Both the position numbers and the translations under genes were made by a program. The notes under the pieces were generated by a model. It was not told the DNA's origin. It saw only the letters and a program-made list of their open reading frames with translations, and did no database searches. From NCBI GenBank assembly GCA_002686705.1, contig NYYH01000037.1, positions 1 to 45,598 on the forward strand: a stretch of 45,598 bases of DNA, in the 5' to 3' direction. This document shows, piece after piece, positions 9,004-18,904 of the stretch (the first letter of the stretch is position 1; each line of letters begins with the position of its first letter). This DNA is from Bacteroidota bacterium (GTDB lineage: Bacteria > Bacteroidota > Bacteroidia > Bacteroidales > F082).

Positions 9004-10185
9004 ATGAATTCTCCAACTATTATTTTAAAAAAATTTAGTTGTATCATTATGATATTGCTAATAATTTTTTCATGTGGCAAAAAGAAACCACAAGCATATA
9101 CTCCTCTCGAGATACCAGTTGTGAAAGTTATTCAACAAGACATTCCAATTTATCAGGATTTTATTGGACAGATATACGGGCAATTTGATATTCCCATAAG
9201 GGCAAGAGTAAGTGGTTTTTTAGATGCAATTCATTTTCAAGAGGGCTATTGGGTTAAAAAAGGACAGCTGCTTTACACCATTGATCCCCAGCCTCTTGAA
9301 GCAAACCTTGCTGGCGAAATGAGCAGGTTGGCAGAAAAAAAAACGGAGCTTGCAAAGGCTGAAAGTGATTTGGGAAGGATAGTTCCTCTTGCAAAAATTA
9401 ATGCTGTAAGCAAAAGCGATCTCGATGCTACCCAGGCACAGTACAATGCTGCTAAAGCCAATGTTAAAGCTGTTGAATCAAGTGTTAGGATAGCAAATAT
9501 CAATTTGAGCTATTGCTGGATTAAATCCCCAATATCAGGATTAATTGGTAAAACTCAGGCTAAAGTAGGTGAGTTTGTTGGTCAGGATCCCAACCCTGTA
9601 ATTTTAAATACTGTATCCACAATTGATACAGTACATGTGGAATTCTATCTTGTAGAAGCTGATTATCTAGGCCTCGCACGGAAATTCATTGAAAGCTCGA
9701 GGCAAAAAGAAGATGCTGATTACATAGAAAGAGAAGCAACCAGAGATAGTGAACTTACATTAATCTTATCAGATGGTTCCATCTTTAATCATAAAGGACA
9801 TGTTAATTTTATCGACCGTCAGGTCAATCCTGAAACCGGTTCGTTACTAATTCAAACATCGTTTCCTAACCCTGATCAACTATTACGTCCCGGTCAATAT
9901 GCAAAAGTAAGAGCTAAAATGGATGTTCTTAAAGATGCTATTATGATTCCGCAACGTTGTGTTATGGAGTTGCAGGGCACTCACTCTGTTTACATAGTTA
10001 ACGACAGTAGCATTGTTAAATCCCGACAGATTGTTACCGGATCCAAATATGAAGATTATTGGATTATTAATAAAGGACTAAAAGCAAACGATAAAGTTGT
10101 AATAAATGCCCTCCAGAAAGTAGCGCCAGGTATGCCTGTAATTCCAAAAATAACTGATTTCGAGAATAAAACAACCACTCAATAA
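9004..10185 (+). CDS. RND efflux periplasmic adaptor lipoprotein (AcrA/MexA type)
   Basis: The 393-residue membrane-fusion protein links the inner-membrane pump to the outer-membrane channel. A lipoprotein signal ends at IIFSC (Cys24). Then come the first half of a lipoyl/biotinyl-like domain (about 45-95, with RARVSGFL and FQEGYWVKKGQLLYTIDP), an alpha-helical hairpin (about 97-160), the second lipoyl half (LSYCWIKSPISGLIG) and beta-barrel/membrane-proximal domains to the end. Length and order match HlyD/AcrA adaptors of HAE1 pumps. It is the first gene of a three-gene operon, 11 bases before the pump. No local regulator gene (TetR or AraC) is seen. Confidence 0.92.
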   Translation: MNSPTIILKKFSCIIMILLIIFSCGKKKPQAYTPLEIPVVKVIQQDIPIYQDFIGQIYGQFDIPIRARVSGFLDAIHFQEGYWVKKGQLLYTIDPQPLEANLAGEMSRLAEKKTELAKAESDLGRIVPLAKINAVSKSDLDATQAQYNAAKANVKAVESSVRIANINLSYCWIKSPISGLIGKTQAKVGEFVGQDPNPVILNTVSTIDTVHVEFYLVEADYLGLARKFIESSRQKEDADYIEREATRDSELTLILSDGSIFNHKGHVNFIDRQVNPETGSLLIQTSFPNPDQLLRPGQYAKVRAKMDVLKDAIMIPQRCVMELQGTHSVYIVNDSSIVKSRQIVTGSKYEDYWIINKGLKANDKVVINALQKVAPGMPVIPKITDFENKTTTQ

Positions 10186-10196
10186 ACTTTCTAGAT

Positions 10197-13100
10197 ATGT
10201 CTGAGAATAGAGGAAATTTTTTCGTACACAGGCCTATTGTTTCACTGGTAATTGCCATTGTTATACTTATTGTTGGGTTTGTAATGTTAGTTGGATTACC
10301 TGTTGAACAATATCCTGACCTAACACCATCTGTTGTTCAAGTTAGAGGTATGTATGTTGGCGCAAATGCAATAACTGTAGAAGAATCCGTAGCAACTCCA
10401 CTAGAACAACAGATCAATGGAGTTGACAATATGATCTATATGAAATCAACAAATGCAAATGATGGTACAATGAGTATAGATATCACATTTGTTGTTGGTT
10501 CCGATCCTGATATGAATACGGTACTTTCACAAAATCGTGTTAGTGCTGCCTCAGCAAAACTACCCGCTGAGGTTACCAAATATGGAGTAACTACTGAAAA
10601 ATCACTACCAAATATCCTTATGTTAGTGACGCTTACCTCCGATGGAAGGTATGATCAGGATTTTTTAGGAAATTATGCACTTATCAACATAAAGGATCAG
10701 CTCTCAAGGATTAGCGGTGTTGGAAGAGTTGACGTTCTAGGTGCTTCAGATTATTCAATGCGTATCTGGGTGAAACCGGACAGACTTGCACAGATGGGTA
10801 TAACAGTTTCTGAGATTCAAAATGCAATTAATCAACAAAACGTTATTGTTCCGGGTGGTAAGTTTGGCGCTGAACCAGCTCCTCCTGGCACAGAGGTTAC
10901 ATATACTGTCCGCCTGCCTGAAAGGTTTAATTCACCTGAAGCTTTTGGTGAAATTGTTATCAGAACAACTCCTGAAGGATCGCAAGTAAAAATTAAAGAT
11001 GTTGCTACTATTGACCTTGGAGTTGAAACTTATAATGCTTTCACCAGATTAAACAAGAAGACATGCTCAGCAATTGCAATATATCAGTCTCCCGGTTCAA
11101 ATGCTGTTGATTTAGCTAAGAGTGTAATCTCGGAGATGGACGTGCTGGCAAAAAAATTCCCCGACAGCGTTAAATATACAGTATCGTTAGACGCAACCCT
11201 TCCTATTACTGCAGGTATTAAAGATATTGTAATAACCTTGTTAATAGCGGTTTTTCTTGTGGTATTTGTTGTTTTTATATTCATACAAGATTGGAGAGCA
11301 ACCCTTATTCCTACAATCGCTATCCCGGTATCATTAGTGGGTACTTTTATAATTTTCCCGTTATTGGGATTTACAATTAATGTACTCTCACTTCTTGGAC
11401 TTGTTCTTGCTATTGGTATTGTTGTTGATGATGCTATCGTTGTTGTTGAAGCTGTTCAGGTAAATATAGCGAAAGGAATGAAAGCCAAAGAAGCAACTAT
11501 TGAAGCTATGCGCAAAGTATCAGCACCTATTATTGCAACTACTCTTGTCCTGGTTGCTGTATTCATACCTGTTGCCAGTATAGTGGGCATAACTGGTCGT
11601 TTATATCAACAGTTTGCAGTAACTATAGTTATTTCGGTAATAGTATCATCGATTAACGCACTTTCATTAAGTCCTGCACTATCCTCATTATTATTAAAAG
11701 AACCAACCCCATATGGTGGATGGCTAGATAAGTTTTTTGGTGGATTTAATAAATACATGGGGAAAACAACGGATGCTTACATGAGTTTTACAAATATAGT
11801 AGCACGTAAGTTAAAACGAAGTGTTGTATTCATAGTTATAATCTCTATTGGAGCAGGGTTATTTAGCACTTTAGTTCCTGGAGGTTTTATCCCAGAAGAA
11901 GATATGGGATATTTCTTCATTAATATTCAACTTCCAAATGCAGCTTCATTGCAACGCTCAAATGCTATTTCTAAAAAAATTGAGGATATTATTTTGGAAA
12001 TACCTGAAGTTGAATATGTAACAACAGCTTCAGGGTTCAGTATGTTATCTGGTGCCATGTCTTCGAATACAGGATTTATGTTTATATCACTTAAACCATG
12101 GAATGAAAGAAAACTTACGGCCAAGGAAATTATTAAAGAGTTAAATCCAATTTTGTTCACAAAAATTTTAGGTGCTCAGGTATTTGCGTTTGGGCCACCT
12201 GCATTACCTGGACTTGGGAATGGATCTGGTTTTAGTATTATGATCCAGGATAAAGGTGGTAATACACCTGAATATCTTGCACAACAAGCGGCAAAATTTG
12301 TTGCAGCTGCAAATAAAAGGCCGGAAATTTCAAATGCCTTTACTACTTTTCAAGCAGATGTACCTCAACGTTATATGGATGTTGATAAAGAAAAAGCACT
12401 AAAGCTCGGTGTCCCATTAAATGAGCTATATAATACGATTGGGGCATTTATGGGAGGATCTTATGTCAACGATTTTACAAGATTTGGCCGATTATATAAA
12501 GCATACATACAGGCTGAGCCTAAATACAGAGTTGATAAACAACAGATTAGTAATTTCTTTTTAAAGAACAACCAAGGTGACATGGTTCCCTTATCAACGC
12601 TAGTAACTGTAAAGGACATATCAGGCCCTGATTACACTAATCGGTTTAATCTATTTAGATCTGTAGAGGTAACCGGACAGCCTGGAAATGGTTATACTTC
12701 TGCGCAAGCATTAGATGCATTGGAAGAAGTAGCTGGCGAAGTACTGCCTCAGGATATGGGTTATGCTTGGAATGCAATGTCCTATCAGGAGAAGAAAGCC
12801 TCTGGATCATTGATAATGATATTAACATTTTCGCTTGTGTTTGTGTTCTTAATATTATCAGCACAATATGAGAGTTGGTCTCTGCCTATTAGTATCCTAA
12901 TGGGAACACCTTTTGCAATTTTTGGAGCCTTCTTTGCGCTATGGGTGTCACGACTTTTCAGTCCAACTTTTGAGAATAATATTTTTGCACAGATTTCATT
13001 TGTACTGCTTATTGGTATGGCAGCTAAAAATGCAATCCTGATTGTAGAATTTGCAAATGATGAATTTAAAACTGGCAAAGATCTTTTGGCTTCAGCAATC

Positions 13101-13373
13101 AGTGCAGCTAAATCAAGGTTCCGCCCCATTTTAATGACTGCATTTTCATTCATTTTCGGAGTATTTCCACTTGTAATAGCTACAGGCTCTGGTGCAGAAG
13201 CACGAAAAGTTATGGGTATGGCTTTGATTGGAGGAATGACAGTAGCAACATTTTTAGGGGTGTTTATGTACCCAATGCTATTTGTATTTATAGGAAAAAT
13301 TTCAGGATATGAAAAACGGCGAGATAAAATGAAGGCTGCTGAAATAGCTAATGTAAACGAAAAAAATGATTAG
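10197..13373 (+). CDS. RND multidrug efflux permease, HAE1/AcrB family
   Basis: The 1058-residue proton-driven inner-membrane pump shows the HAE1 hallmarks: TM1 followed by VEQYPDLTPSVVQV, the duplicated fold with two large periplasmic loops, TM4 motif GIVVDDAIVVVEA with the paired Asp of the proton relay (about residues 405-406), and GMAAKNAILIVEFAND in the second half with the partner Lys. Length matches AcrB (1049). Substrates cannot be told from the sequence; related pumps export hydrophobic drugs, bile salts or detergents. It lies 11 bases after the adaptor and 3 bases before the outer-membrane factor, so the set encodes a complete tripartite system. Confidence 0.95.
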   Translation: MSENRGNFFVHRPIVSLVIAIVILIVGFVMLVGLPVEQYPDLTPSVVQVRGMYVGANAITVEESVATPLEQQINGVDNMIYMKSTNANDGTMSIDITFVVGSDPDMNTVLSQNRVSAASAKLPAEVTKYGVTTEKSLPNILMLVTLTSDGRYDQDFLGNYALINIKDQLSRISGVGRVDVLGASDYSMRIWVKPDRLAQMGITVSEIQNAINQQNVIVPGGKFGAEPAPPGTEVTYTVRLPERFNSPEAFGEIVIRTTPEGSQVKIKDVATIDLGVETYNAFTRLNKKTCSAIAIYQSPGSNAVDLAKSVISEMDVLAKKFPDSVKYTVSLDATLPITAGIKDIVITLLIAVFLVVFVVFIFIQDWRATLIPTIAIPVSLVGTFIIFPLLGFTINVLSLLGLVLAIGIVVDDAIVVVEAVQVNIAKGMKAKEATIEAMRKVSAPIIATTLVLVAVFIPVASIVGITGRLYQQFAVTIVISVIVSSINALSLSPALSSLLLKEPTPYGGWLDKFFGGFNKYMGKTTDAYMSFTNIVARKLKRSVVFIVIISIGAGLFSTLVPGGFIPEEDMGYFFINIQLPNAASLQRSNAISKKIEDIILEIPEVEYVTTASGFSMLSGAMSSNTGFMFISLKPWNERKLTAKEIIKELNPILFTKILGAQVFAFGPPALPGLGNGSGFSIMIQDKGGNTPEYLAQQAAKFVAAANKRPEISNAFTTFQADVPQRYMDVDKEKALKLGVPLNELYNTIGAFMGGSYVNDFTRFGRLYKAYIQAEPKYRVDKQQISNFFLKNNQGDMVPLSTLVTVKDISGPDYTNRFNLFRSVEVTGQPGNGYTSAQALDALEEVAGEVLPQDMGYAWNAMSYQEKKASGSLIMILTFSLVFVFLILSAQYESWSLPISILMGTPFAIFGAFFALWVSRLFSPTFENNIFAQISFVLLIGMAAKNAILIVEFANDEFKTGKDLLASAISAAKSRFRPILMTAFSFIFGVFPLVIATGSGAEARKVMGMALIGGMTVATFLGVFMYPMLFVFIGKISGYEKRRDKMKAAEIANVNEKND

Positions 13374-13376
13374 ACT

Positions 13377-14783
13377 ATGAAAAAGATATTAGCATTACTT
13401 ATTCTAGCATTAATCATTTACCTTACAGGCTGTATGTTGGGTCCTGATTTTCAGAAACCAGATTACAGTAGTCCTGAGAAATTTAGGTTTGATTCCTTGG
13501 CAACTGATACAGTAGTAAATTTACAGTGGTGGAAGTTATTTAACGATCCTATTCTTGATACTTTAATTAGCACGGCACTTAAAGAAAATAAAGATGTATT
13601 AGTTGCAGCAGCCCGAATTGAAGCAGCCAGGGCAAATGTCGGTTATACTTCCGCCGATCAATACCCATCACTAGGTTATAATGTTGGAGCCACGAGCGGT
13701 AACTATATGGGAGCAAAACTACCAGAATCATCTAACAATTTTTTCGCTTATCCTGAACTATCCTGGGAAATAGGATTTTGGGGGAAATATCGCCGGTTAA
13801 CCGAAGCCGCCCAAGCTGATCTTCTTGCCAGTAGTTATGGAATGCGTACTATTCAAATAAGTTTGATATCATCTGTAGCCAGCACATATTTTGAACTTCT
13901 AAAGAACAAAGAAAAATTACTTATTGCCGAAAATACACTTGCATCTCGTGATAGTGGATTACTAATAATTGAAGAGAGATATAAATGGGGGATTGTTGCT
14001 GAAATTGATTTAAATCAATCACAAGTTCAGCGTGCAATTTCTGCTGCAGCCGTACCTCAATTTTCAAGGGCCATTTCACTTACTGAAAGTTCATTAAGTA
14101 TTTTGCTGGGTAATAATACTCAAGCTATAAGAACTGTGTCAAGACTTCTAAATATGGAATTTCCTCCCGATATTCCAACAGGCTTGCCATCACAATTGTT
14201 AGAACGCAGACCTGATATTAAGCAGGCAGAAGCATTATTGAAAGCACAAAATGCTCAAATAGGAGTTGCGGAGGCAATGCGCTGGCCATCATTAAGTTTA
14301 ACAGGTTTATTTGGCGCTGCCAGTAACGACCTTTCAACTTTAACTACAGGAGGGTTTGCATGGTCAGCAAGTGGAAGTGTACTTGGTCCTCTTTTTCAGT
14401 TTGGAAAAAATAAAAAGCGTGCTGAAATAGCAAGATATCAAACTGAAGTTTTGCTATATGAATATGAAAATACGGTATTGCGAGCATTTAAAGATGTTGA
14501 AGATGCTTTAATAAGTATTAAAACCCTAAAAGAAGAACTTGTGGCTCAAGACATGCGTAATAAAGCAGCATTAAATGCCTTGATGCTTTCAGAAAACCGG
14601 TATTCATTAGGTGAAACAAGTTACTTGGAGGTTCTTGATTCGCAACGCCAGGAGTTTGATGCTGAATTAGATTATACACAGACCAGATTGAATCTACTCG
14701 TCGAATATATTAAACTGTATAAAGCTCTTGGTGGTGGATGGCTATCCCCTGAACAGGAACAAGCAGCTAATATTGTTCAATAA
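13377..14783 (+). CDS. NodT-family outer-membrane efflux lipoprotein (TolC-like)
   Basis: The 468-residue outer-membrane factor has a lipoprotein signal ending LTGC (Cys19), followed by the family opener MLGPDFQKPDY. Two copies of the OEP repeat follow (about 55-245 and 265-450), with typical WWKLFNDPILDTLI near the start and LLERRPDIKQAEALLKAQNAQIGVAEA at the start of the second repeat. It forms the trimeric exit duct for the RND pump encoded immediately upstream (3-base gap). Length is normal for NodT/OprM proteins (about 460-490). No terminator hairpin was recognised in the 87 bases after it. Confidence 0.93.
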   Translation: MKKILALLILALIIYLTGCMLGPDFQKPDYSSPEKFRFDSLATDTVVNLQWWKLFNDPILDTLISTALKENKDVLVAAARIEAARANVGYTSADQYPSLGYNVGATSGNYMGAKLPESSNNFFAYPELSWEIGFWGKYRRLTEAAQADLLASSYGMRTIQISLISSVASTYFELLKNKEKLLIAENTLASRDSGLLIIEERYKWGIVAEIDLNQSQVQRAISAAAVPQFSRAISLTESSLSILLGNNTQAIRTVSRLLNMEFPPDIPTGLPSQLLERRPDIKQAEALLKAQNAQIGVAEAMRWPSLSLTGLFGAASNDLSTLTTGGFAWSASGSVLGPLFQFGKNKKRAEIARYQTEVLLYEYENTVLRAFKDVEDALISIKTLKEELVAQDMRNKAALNALMLSENRYSLGETSYLEVLDSQRQEFDAELDYTQTRLNLLVEYIKLYKALGGGWLSPEQEQAANIVQ

Positions 14784-14870
14784 TAAAGTACTAGGATATA
14801 TTATCAAAGCAATTCTAACTTAATATAGCTGGCCAATATAATTACTAATGCAATTATTAAATCCTTTAAA

Positions 14871-16139
14871 ATGAGACATATAACACTACTTGCCGTAGTT
14901 TTAATGAACCTTAATGTTGCAGCCCAATTTGATAAGTTTTTTCATAATAAGACACTTCGAATGGATTATTACCACAGTGGTAATCATGATAATGAATCTT
15001 ATTATTTCGATGAATTAATTGAAGAACCATATTGGGGAGGTTCTAAAGTTAATCTAGTGGACACTTTTGAATATGGAAATTACTATGTAAAGGTATATAA
15101 TAATTCCAACGACTCTTTACTATATTCAAGAGGTTACTCTTCATTATTCGGGGAATGGCAAACAACTGATGAAGCCAATATAACTAAACGTGCTTTTTCT
15201 GAAGCAGTTGTTTTTCCATATCCAAAACAAACCGTTGATGTAGTATTATTCTCCAGAAATCATGATGAGATATTTGAAGAGAAATTCAGATATACTGTAA
15301 ATCCTGAGAATTACTTTATCAAGAAAGATAGACGATTAATGTACCCATCGTTTGCTGTGCATGTTTCAGGTGATCCGGCCAAAAATATAGATATTGTGAT
15401 TTTGCCTGACGGATATTCAAATGAAGAAATGGGGCTATTTATTGACGATTGTAGATTATTTGCGGATGGCCTTTTTGATTATGCTCCGTACAATGACAAT
15501 AAGGACAAGTTTAACATTATCGGTATTCTTGCTCCATCCGATGATTCTGGCAATGATATTCCGGCTGATAATGTCTGGAAGAAAACATTGCTAAACACAG
15601 GTTTTTATACTTTCGACAGCGAAAGATACTGTATGACTATGGATAATAAAAGCGTACGTGACATGGCTGCAAACGCACCATACGATCAGATTTACATTCT
15701 TGTTAACAACGAAAAGTATGGTGGTGGTGCCATATACAATTATTATAACGTTAGTGTGAACAGCAACGAAAAAGCATCCCAGATTTTTATTCATGAACTT
15801 GGACATGGGTTTGCAGGTCTGGCTGATGAATATTACAATTCATCAACTTCTTACAACGATTTCTATAATCTTAATGCCGAACCCTGGGAACCAAACATTA
15901 CAACACTTGTGGATTTTGATCTCAAATGGAAAGATTTGGTGAAAAAAAGAACTCCAATCCCAACACCAGATACTGAAAAGTATGAGAACAAAGTTGGTGT
16001 TTTTGAAGGTGGTGGTTATGTGGCAAAGGGTGTATACAGACCAATGCATGATTGCTTAATGAATAGTTTTTCCGGAAATACCTTTTGTCCGGTTTGCAAT
16101 AAATCAATACAGAAAATGATTGATTTTTATTCGAAGTAG
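14871..16139 (+). CDS. Secreted M64-family zinc metallopeptidase (IgA peptidase-like)
   Basis: The 422-residue protein has a short signal peptide ending VAAQ (about 1-19), a beta-rich N-terminal domain (about 25-150) and a zinc peptidase domain. The zinc motif is FIHELGHGFAGLADEYY: HExxH at 308-312 and Asp319 as likely third ligand, which is characteristic of MEROPS family M64. The founding member is the Clostridium ramosum IgA peptidase, but most Bacteroidota homologues are of unknown target, so IgA cleavage should not be assumed. A cluster of four Cys in the last 60 residues (DCLMN, FCPVCNK) may form disulfides or bind a metal. It lies 87 bases after the efflux operon and converges on gldD. 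Confidence 0.88.
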   Translation: MRHITLLAVVLMNLNVAAQFDKFFHNKTLRMDYYHSGNHDNESYYFDELIEEPYWGGSKVNLVDTFEYGNYYVKVYNNSNDSLLYSRGYSSLFGEWQTTDEANITKRAFSEAVVFPYPKQTVDVVLFSRNHDEIFEEKFRYTVNPENYFIKKDRRLMYPSFAVHVSGDPAKNIDIVILPDGYSNEEMGLFIDDCRLFADGLFDYAPYNDNKDKFNIIGILAPSDDSGNDIPADNVWKKTLLNTGFYTFDSERYCMTMDNKSVRDMAANAPYDQIYILVNNEKYGGGAIYNYYNVSVNSNEKASQIFIHELGHGFAGLADEYYNSSTSYNDFYNLNAEPWEPNITTLVDFDLKWKDLVKKRTPIPTPDTEKYENKVGVFEGGGYVAKGVYRPMHDCLMNSFSGNTFCPVCNKSIQKMIDFYSK

Positions 16140-16157
16140 TTTTTCGCTTAATTAAAT

Positions 16158-16775
16158 TCAATCCTCATTTCTAACCACGTCATTATTCCACTCCAAAGTG
16201 TTTATCAGGTGCTCTAGATCTTTGGTAATAAAATCAATAACAGGTTCAAGTGAATCGTTATTTGGTATTATATCAAAATAAAGTGCACCACGTAGAAAGT
16301 GTGACGAACTGTCCGTTACAAAAAACTGATAAGGTGATGCAACACCGCTGCCCTCAATTTTGTATGTTAATCCAAAAACATTTCTTTTCTTATCATCTAT
16401 AAGGCTATCATCTATTGCATCTGCTTTAGGTATATGTTTTGACACTAAAGTATATGCATCTTCAAGATAAGTTATTAAATTATCATCAATACTCTTGTAA
16501 CTTATATAAACTGTTGCTTTAAATTGCGGATAAATAATATTAACCCAATACCTTTGATCGGGGTTATGCGGAGAACTTTGTATTGAAGTATATTCAGGAT
16601 ATTCAAAATAATATGGAAACAACGTATCAGATAATTGATACTTGTGTTTAGGAAGTTCTATTCTAAAATAACCTCGTGGCAATGGAGTATAATGTTGGCC
16701 ACAAGATGCCATAATTAAAACTACCGCAACTAAAAGGCTATTGTTCAATTTTCTCATCAAGCTCGTCATTATCAA
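16158..16775 (-). CDS. gldD: Gliding-motility lipoprotein GldD
   Basis: The 205-residue lipoprotein has a signal peptide ending MASC (Cys25) and then the GldD opener YTPLPRGYFRIELP. In Flavobacterium johnsoniae GldD is required for gliding and for the type IX secretion machinery, though its molecular role is unclear; homologues also occur in non-gliding Bacteroidota. The ATG at 16775 overlaps the 3' end of gldE by 38 bases; the Met at codon 7 (16757) is an alternative start with a more usual signal length. The order ssb-gldE-gldD on one strand is a conserved Bacteroidota arrangement. Confidence 0.9.
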   Translation of the reverse strand: MIMTSLMRKLNNSLLVAVVLIMASCGQHYTPLPRGYFRIELPKHKYQLSDTLFPYYFEYPEYTSIQSSPHNPDQRYWVNIIYPQFKATVYISYKSIDDNLITYLEDAYTLVSKHIPKADAIDDSLIDDKKRNVFGLTYKIEGSGVASPYQFFVTDSSSHFLRGALYFDIIPNNDSLEPVIDFITKDLEHLINTLEWNNDVVRNED

Positions 16776-18108
16776 TAAACACCTTTATTTTATTAATTTT
16801 CCTTTGATCGGCATCTGTAATTTCAAATCTGAATTGCTTAAAGTTAATTACGGATCCTTGGTCGGGTATCTTACTTTCAAACTCAAGTATCAGGCCTCCC
16901 AATGAGTCTGATTCCCCTCTTGCATCGTCGAAAATTTCATCATCAACATCGAGAATTTTACAAAAGTCAACTATTGGTGTTTTTGCTTCAAAAACATATA
17001 GTTTATCAGAAATCTTTTCGTATTTAAACTGAAGCGGTTCTACATCAAATTCATCACTTATCTCACCCACAATCTCTTCAATAATATCTTCTAAGGTAAT
17101 AATGCCAGAAGTTCCACCATATTCGTCAACAACAATGGCCAGATGTATTTTTTTATCTCGAAACTCTTGCAAAAGATCATTAATCCTTTTGTTTTCAGGC
17201 ACAAAGAACGCTGGTTTTCTTATAAGTTTTTGCCATCCTTCATTTATATTGTTATCCGAAAAAAGCAATAAATCTTTAATGTATAGTATACCTGAAATAC
17301 TATCGAGATTTTCTTTATATACAGGTATTCGTGAAAACCCTGATTTGAGAACTACATTAATTACATCGCTATAACCCAATGTAATATCCACAGCAGTAAT
17401 ATTTACACGTGAAACCATAATCTCACTTGCTTCCTTCTCACCAAAAGTGGCAATCCCTTTAAGTATTAATTTTTCCTCATCAGTAACGCTAGTGTCGGAT
17501 GTAATCTCAATAGCATCCGAAAGGTCGCTCATTGAAATATTATGACCTTTTTTCCCAACTCTCTTGTCAATAAACGAAGTTGAATTTACGAGAATGCTAC
17601 TTAAAGGTTTAAAAAACCATATTAAAAACTTCAGGTATAATACCATAAATGTAACAACTGCAACAGGCTCCCTATTGGAGAGAATTTTGGGGATGATTTC
17701 TCCGAAAATAAGCAAGACAGAAGTAACAACTACAACCTGGACTAAAAATATTAGAATTTTATTCGATTGAAGATCAAACAAGTTTACAGTTATGTAGGTA
17801 GACAAAATAACAATACTGACATTAATAAAATTATTGGAAATAAGTATTGTTGCCAGTAGTTGTTTAGGTTTAGTAAGTAGCTTCAATATTGCCTTATCTT
17901 TTTTCCCATTTCTAACTTTTATTGAATCCAGATCAGAAGGCGTGAGAGAAAAAAAGGCAGTTTCGGAGCCCGAAACTAAACCTGAGAAAAATAAAAGAAT
18001 AATAATTACCAATAGCGCTATGACGATGCCAGGTGAGAAGCCTAAATAGAATTGCTCTAAAACTATATTTAACAATGGTAGAAAAGCAAGTGTTTCAACA
18101 ACTTCCAA
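16738..18108 (-). CDS. gldE: Gliding-motility-associated membrane protein GldE (CNNM/CBS/CorC domains)
   Basis: The 456-residue protein has a DUF21/CNNM membrane domain with about four hydrophobic segments (about 25-200), a pair of CBS domains (about 205-325, with IPVYKENLDSISGILYIKDLL and VDEYGGTSGIITLEDIIEEIVGEI), and a C-terminal CorC/HlyC domain (about 345-440). This is the HlyC/CorC-type ion-transporter-like plan; in gliding Bacteroidota this paralog is gldE, and its overexpression partly rescues gldD-type defects in F. johnsoniae. It is 77 bases downstream of ssb and overlaps gldD. Confidence 0.9.
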   Translation of the reverse strand: MEVVETLAFLPLLNIVLEQFYLGFSPGIVIALLVIIILLFFSGLVSGSETAFFSLTPSDLDSIKVRNGKKDKAILKLLTKPKQLLATILISNNFINVSIVILSTYITVNLFDLQSNKILIFLVQVVVVTSVLLIFGEIIPKILSNREPVAVVTFMVLYLKFLIWFFKPLSSILVNSTSFIDKRVGKKGHNISMSDLSDAIEITSDTSVTDEEKLILKGIATFGEKEASEIMVSRVNITAVDITLGYSDVINVVLKSGFSRIPVYKENLDSISGILYIKDLLLFSDNNINEGWQKLIRKPAFFVPENKRINDLLQEFRDKKIHLAIVVDEYGGTSGIITLEDIIEEIVGEISDEFDVEPLQFKYEKISDKLYVFEAKTPIVDFCKILDVDDEIFDDARGESDSLGGLILEFESKIPDQGSVINFKQFRFEITDADQRKINKIKVFIDNDELDEKIEQ

Positions 18109-18185
18109 AATGAATTATTATTTTATAAGAATTACCTGGCAAAATTACTAAGAAAAGTTATACTTAAGAATCAACTTCCTGATTT

Positions 18186-18647
18186 TTAGAAAGGAAGGTC
18201 ATCTTCTGGCTTATCAGAACTTTCAGGTTGATCTGGTTCAACAGGTTCAGTAGTTGAAGCATTACTGCTAACTGGCTTGCTAATATTATCTGCTTCTCCT
18301 CCGCTATTTCCTTCACTACCTCTGGGATGTGCAAGCATATTTATTTTTTCAGCCAATATTTCTGTAATATATCTCTCATTACCATCCCTATCATTGTATT
18401 TTCTGTTTTTAATTTTTCCTTCAACATAGATCAGATCTCCTTTTGCTATATTTTTTTCAGCTAAGTACCTGTAACCAACAATGTTGTGCCATTCTGTTTG
18501 ATCTCTCCATTCATTTGTGTTTCTATCTCTATAGCTTTCAGTTGTTGCCAGAGAAAAACTAATTTTTTTTGTTCCATCATCAAATGTAAACGTATCAGGA
18601 TCTTTCCCAATATGCCCAATTAAAATAACTTTATTTATTCCTGCCAT
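18186..18647 (-). CDS. ssb: Single-stranded DNA-binding protein
   Basis: The 153-residue protein has an N-terminal OB fold (about 3-105, starting AGINKVILIGHIGKDP and containing WHNIVGY and GDLIYVEGKI). A Gly/Ser/Glu/Pro-rich flexible linker follows, then the acidic tip DDLPF that recruits replication and repair partners. It is a canonical SSB in length and tip. It is the first gene of the ssb-gldE-gldD group and is divergent from HU. The 257 bases upstream (18648-18904) hold both promoters and no mutY, although mutY often sits next to ssb in Bacteroidota. Confidence 0.96.
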   Translation of the reverse strand: MAGINKVILIGHIGKDPDTFTFDDGTKKISFSLATTESYRDRNTNEWRDQTEWHNIVGYRYLAEKNIAKGDLIYVEGKIKNRKYNDRDGNERYITEILAEKINMLAHPRGSEGNSGGEADNISKPVSSNASTTEPVEPDQPESSDKPEDDLPF

Positions 18648-18824
18648 TCCGTAAAAATTTAATTTTATTATTTTCAGTAATCAAAATTAGATATTTTTTA
18701 TTCAAATTTGCCGTTAAAGTCAAACTTATCACAAACAAAATATTCAGTTAAAACCAATAATGTGTACCTTTAAACCAGAAATTCCTAGTAAAGAAGTAAT
18801 TATAAATAAAAATTACTCGATTAT

Positions 18825-18856
18825 TTGATATTAATTAATAAAATGTATTACTTTTG
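18825..18856 (+). promoter_or_regulatory. Bacteroidota promoter for the HU gene
   Basis: TTG at 18825-18827 and TACTTTTG at 18849-18856 are 21 bases apart, a textbook -33/-7 pair. Transcription should start near 18863, giving a leader of about 42 bases before the ATG at 18905. Confidence 0.7.
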
Positions 18857-18904
18857 CCGGTCACACAAGAAAACTAATTTTTAATCATTTAAAATAACAT
18901 TGAG

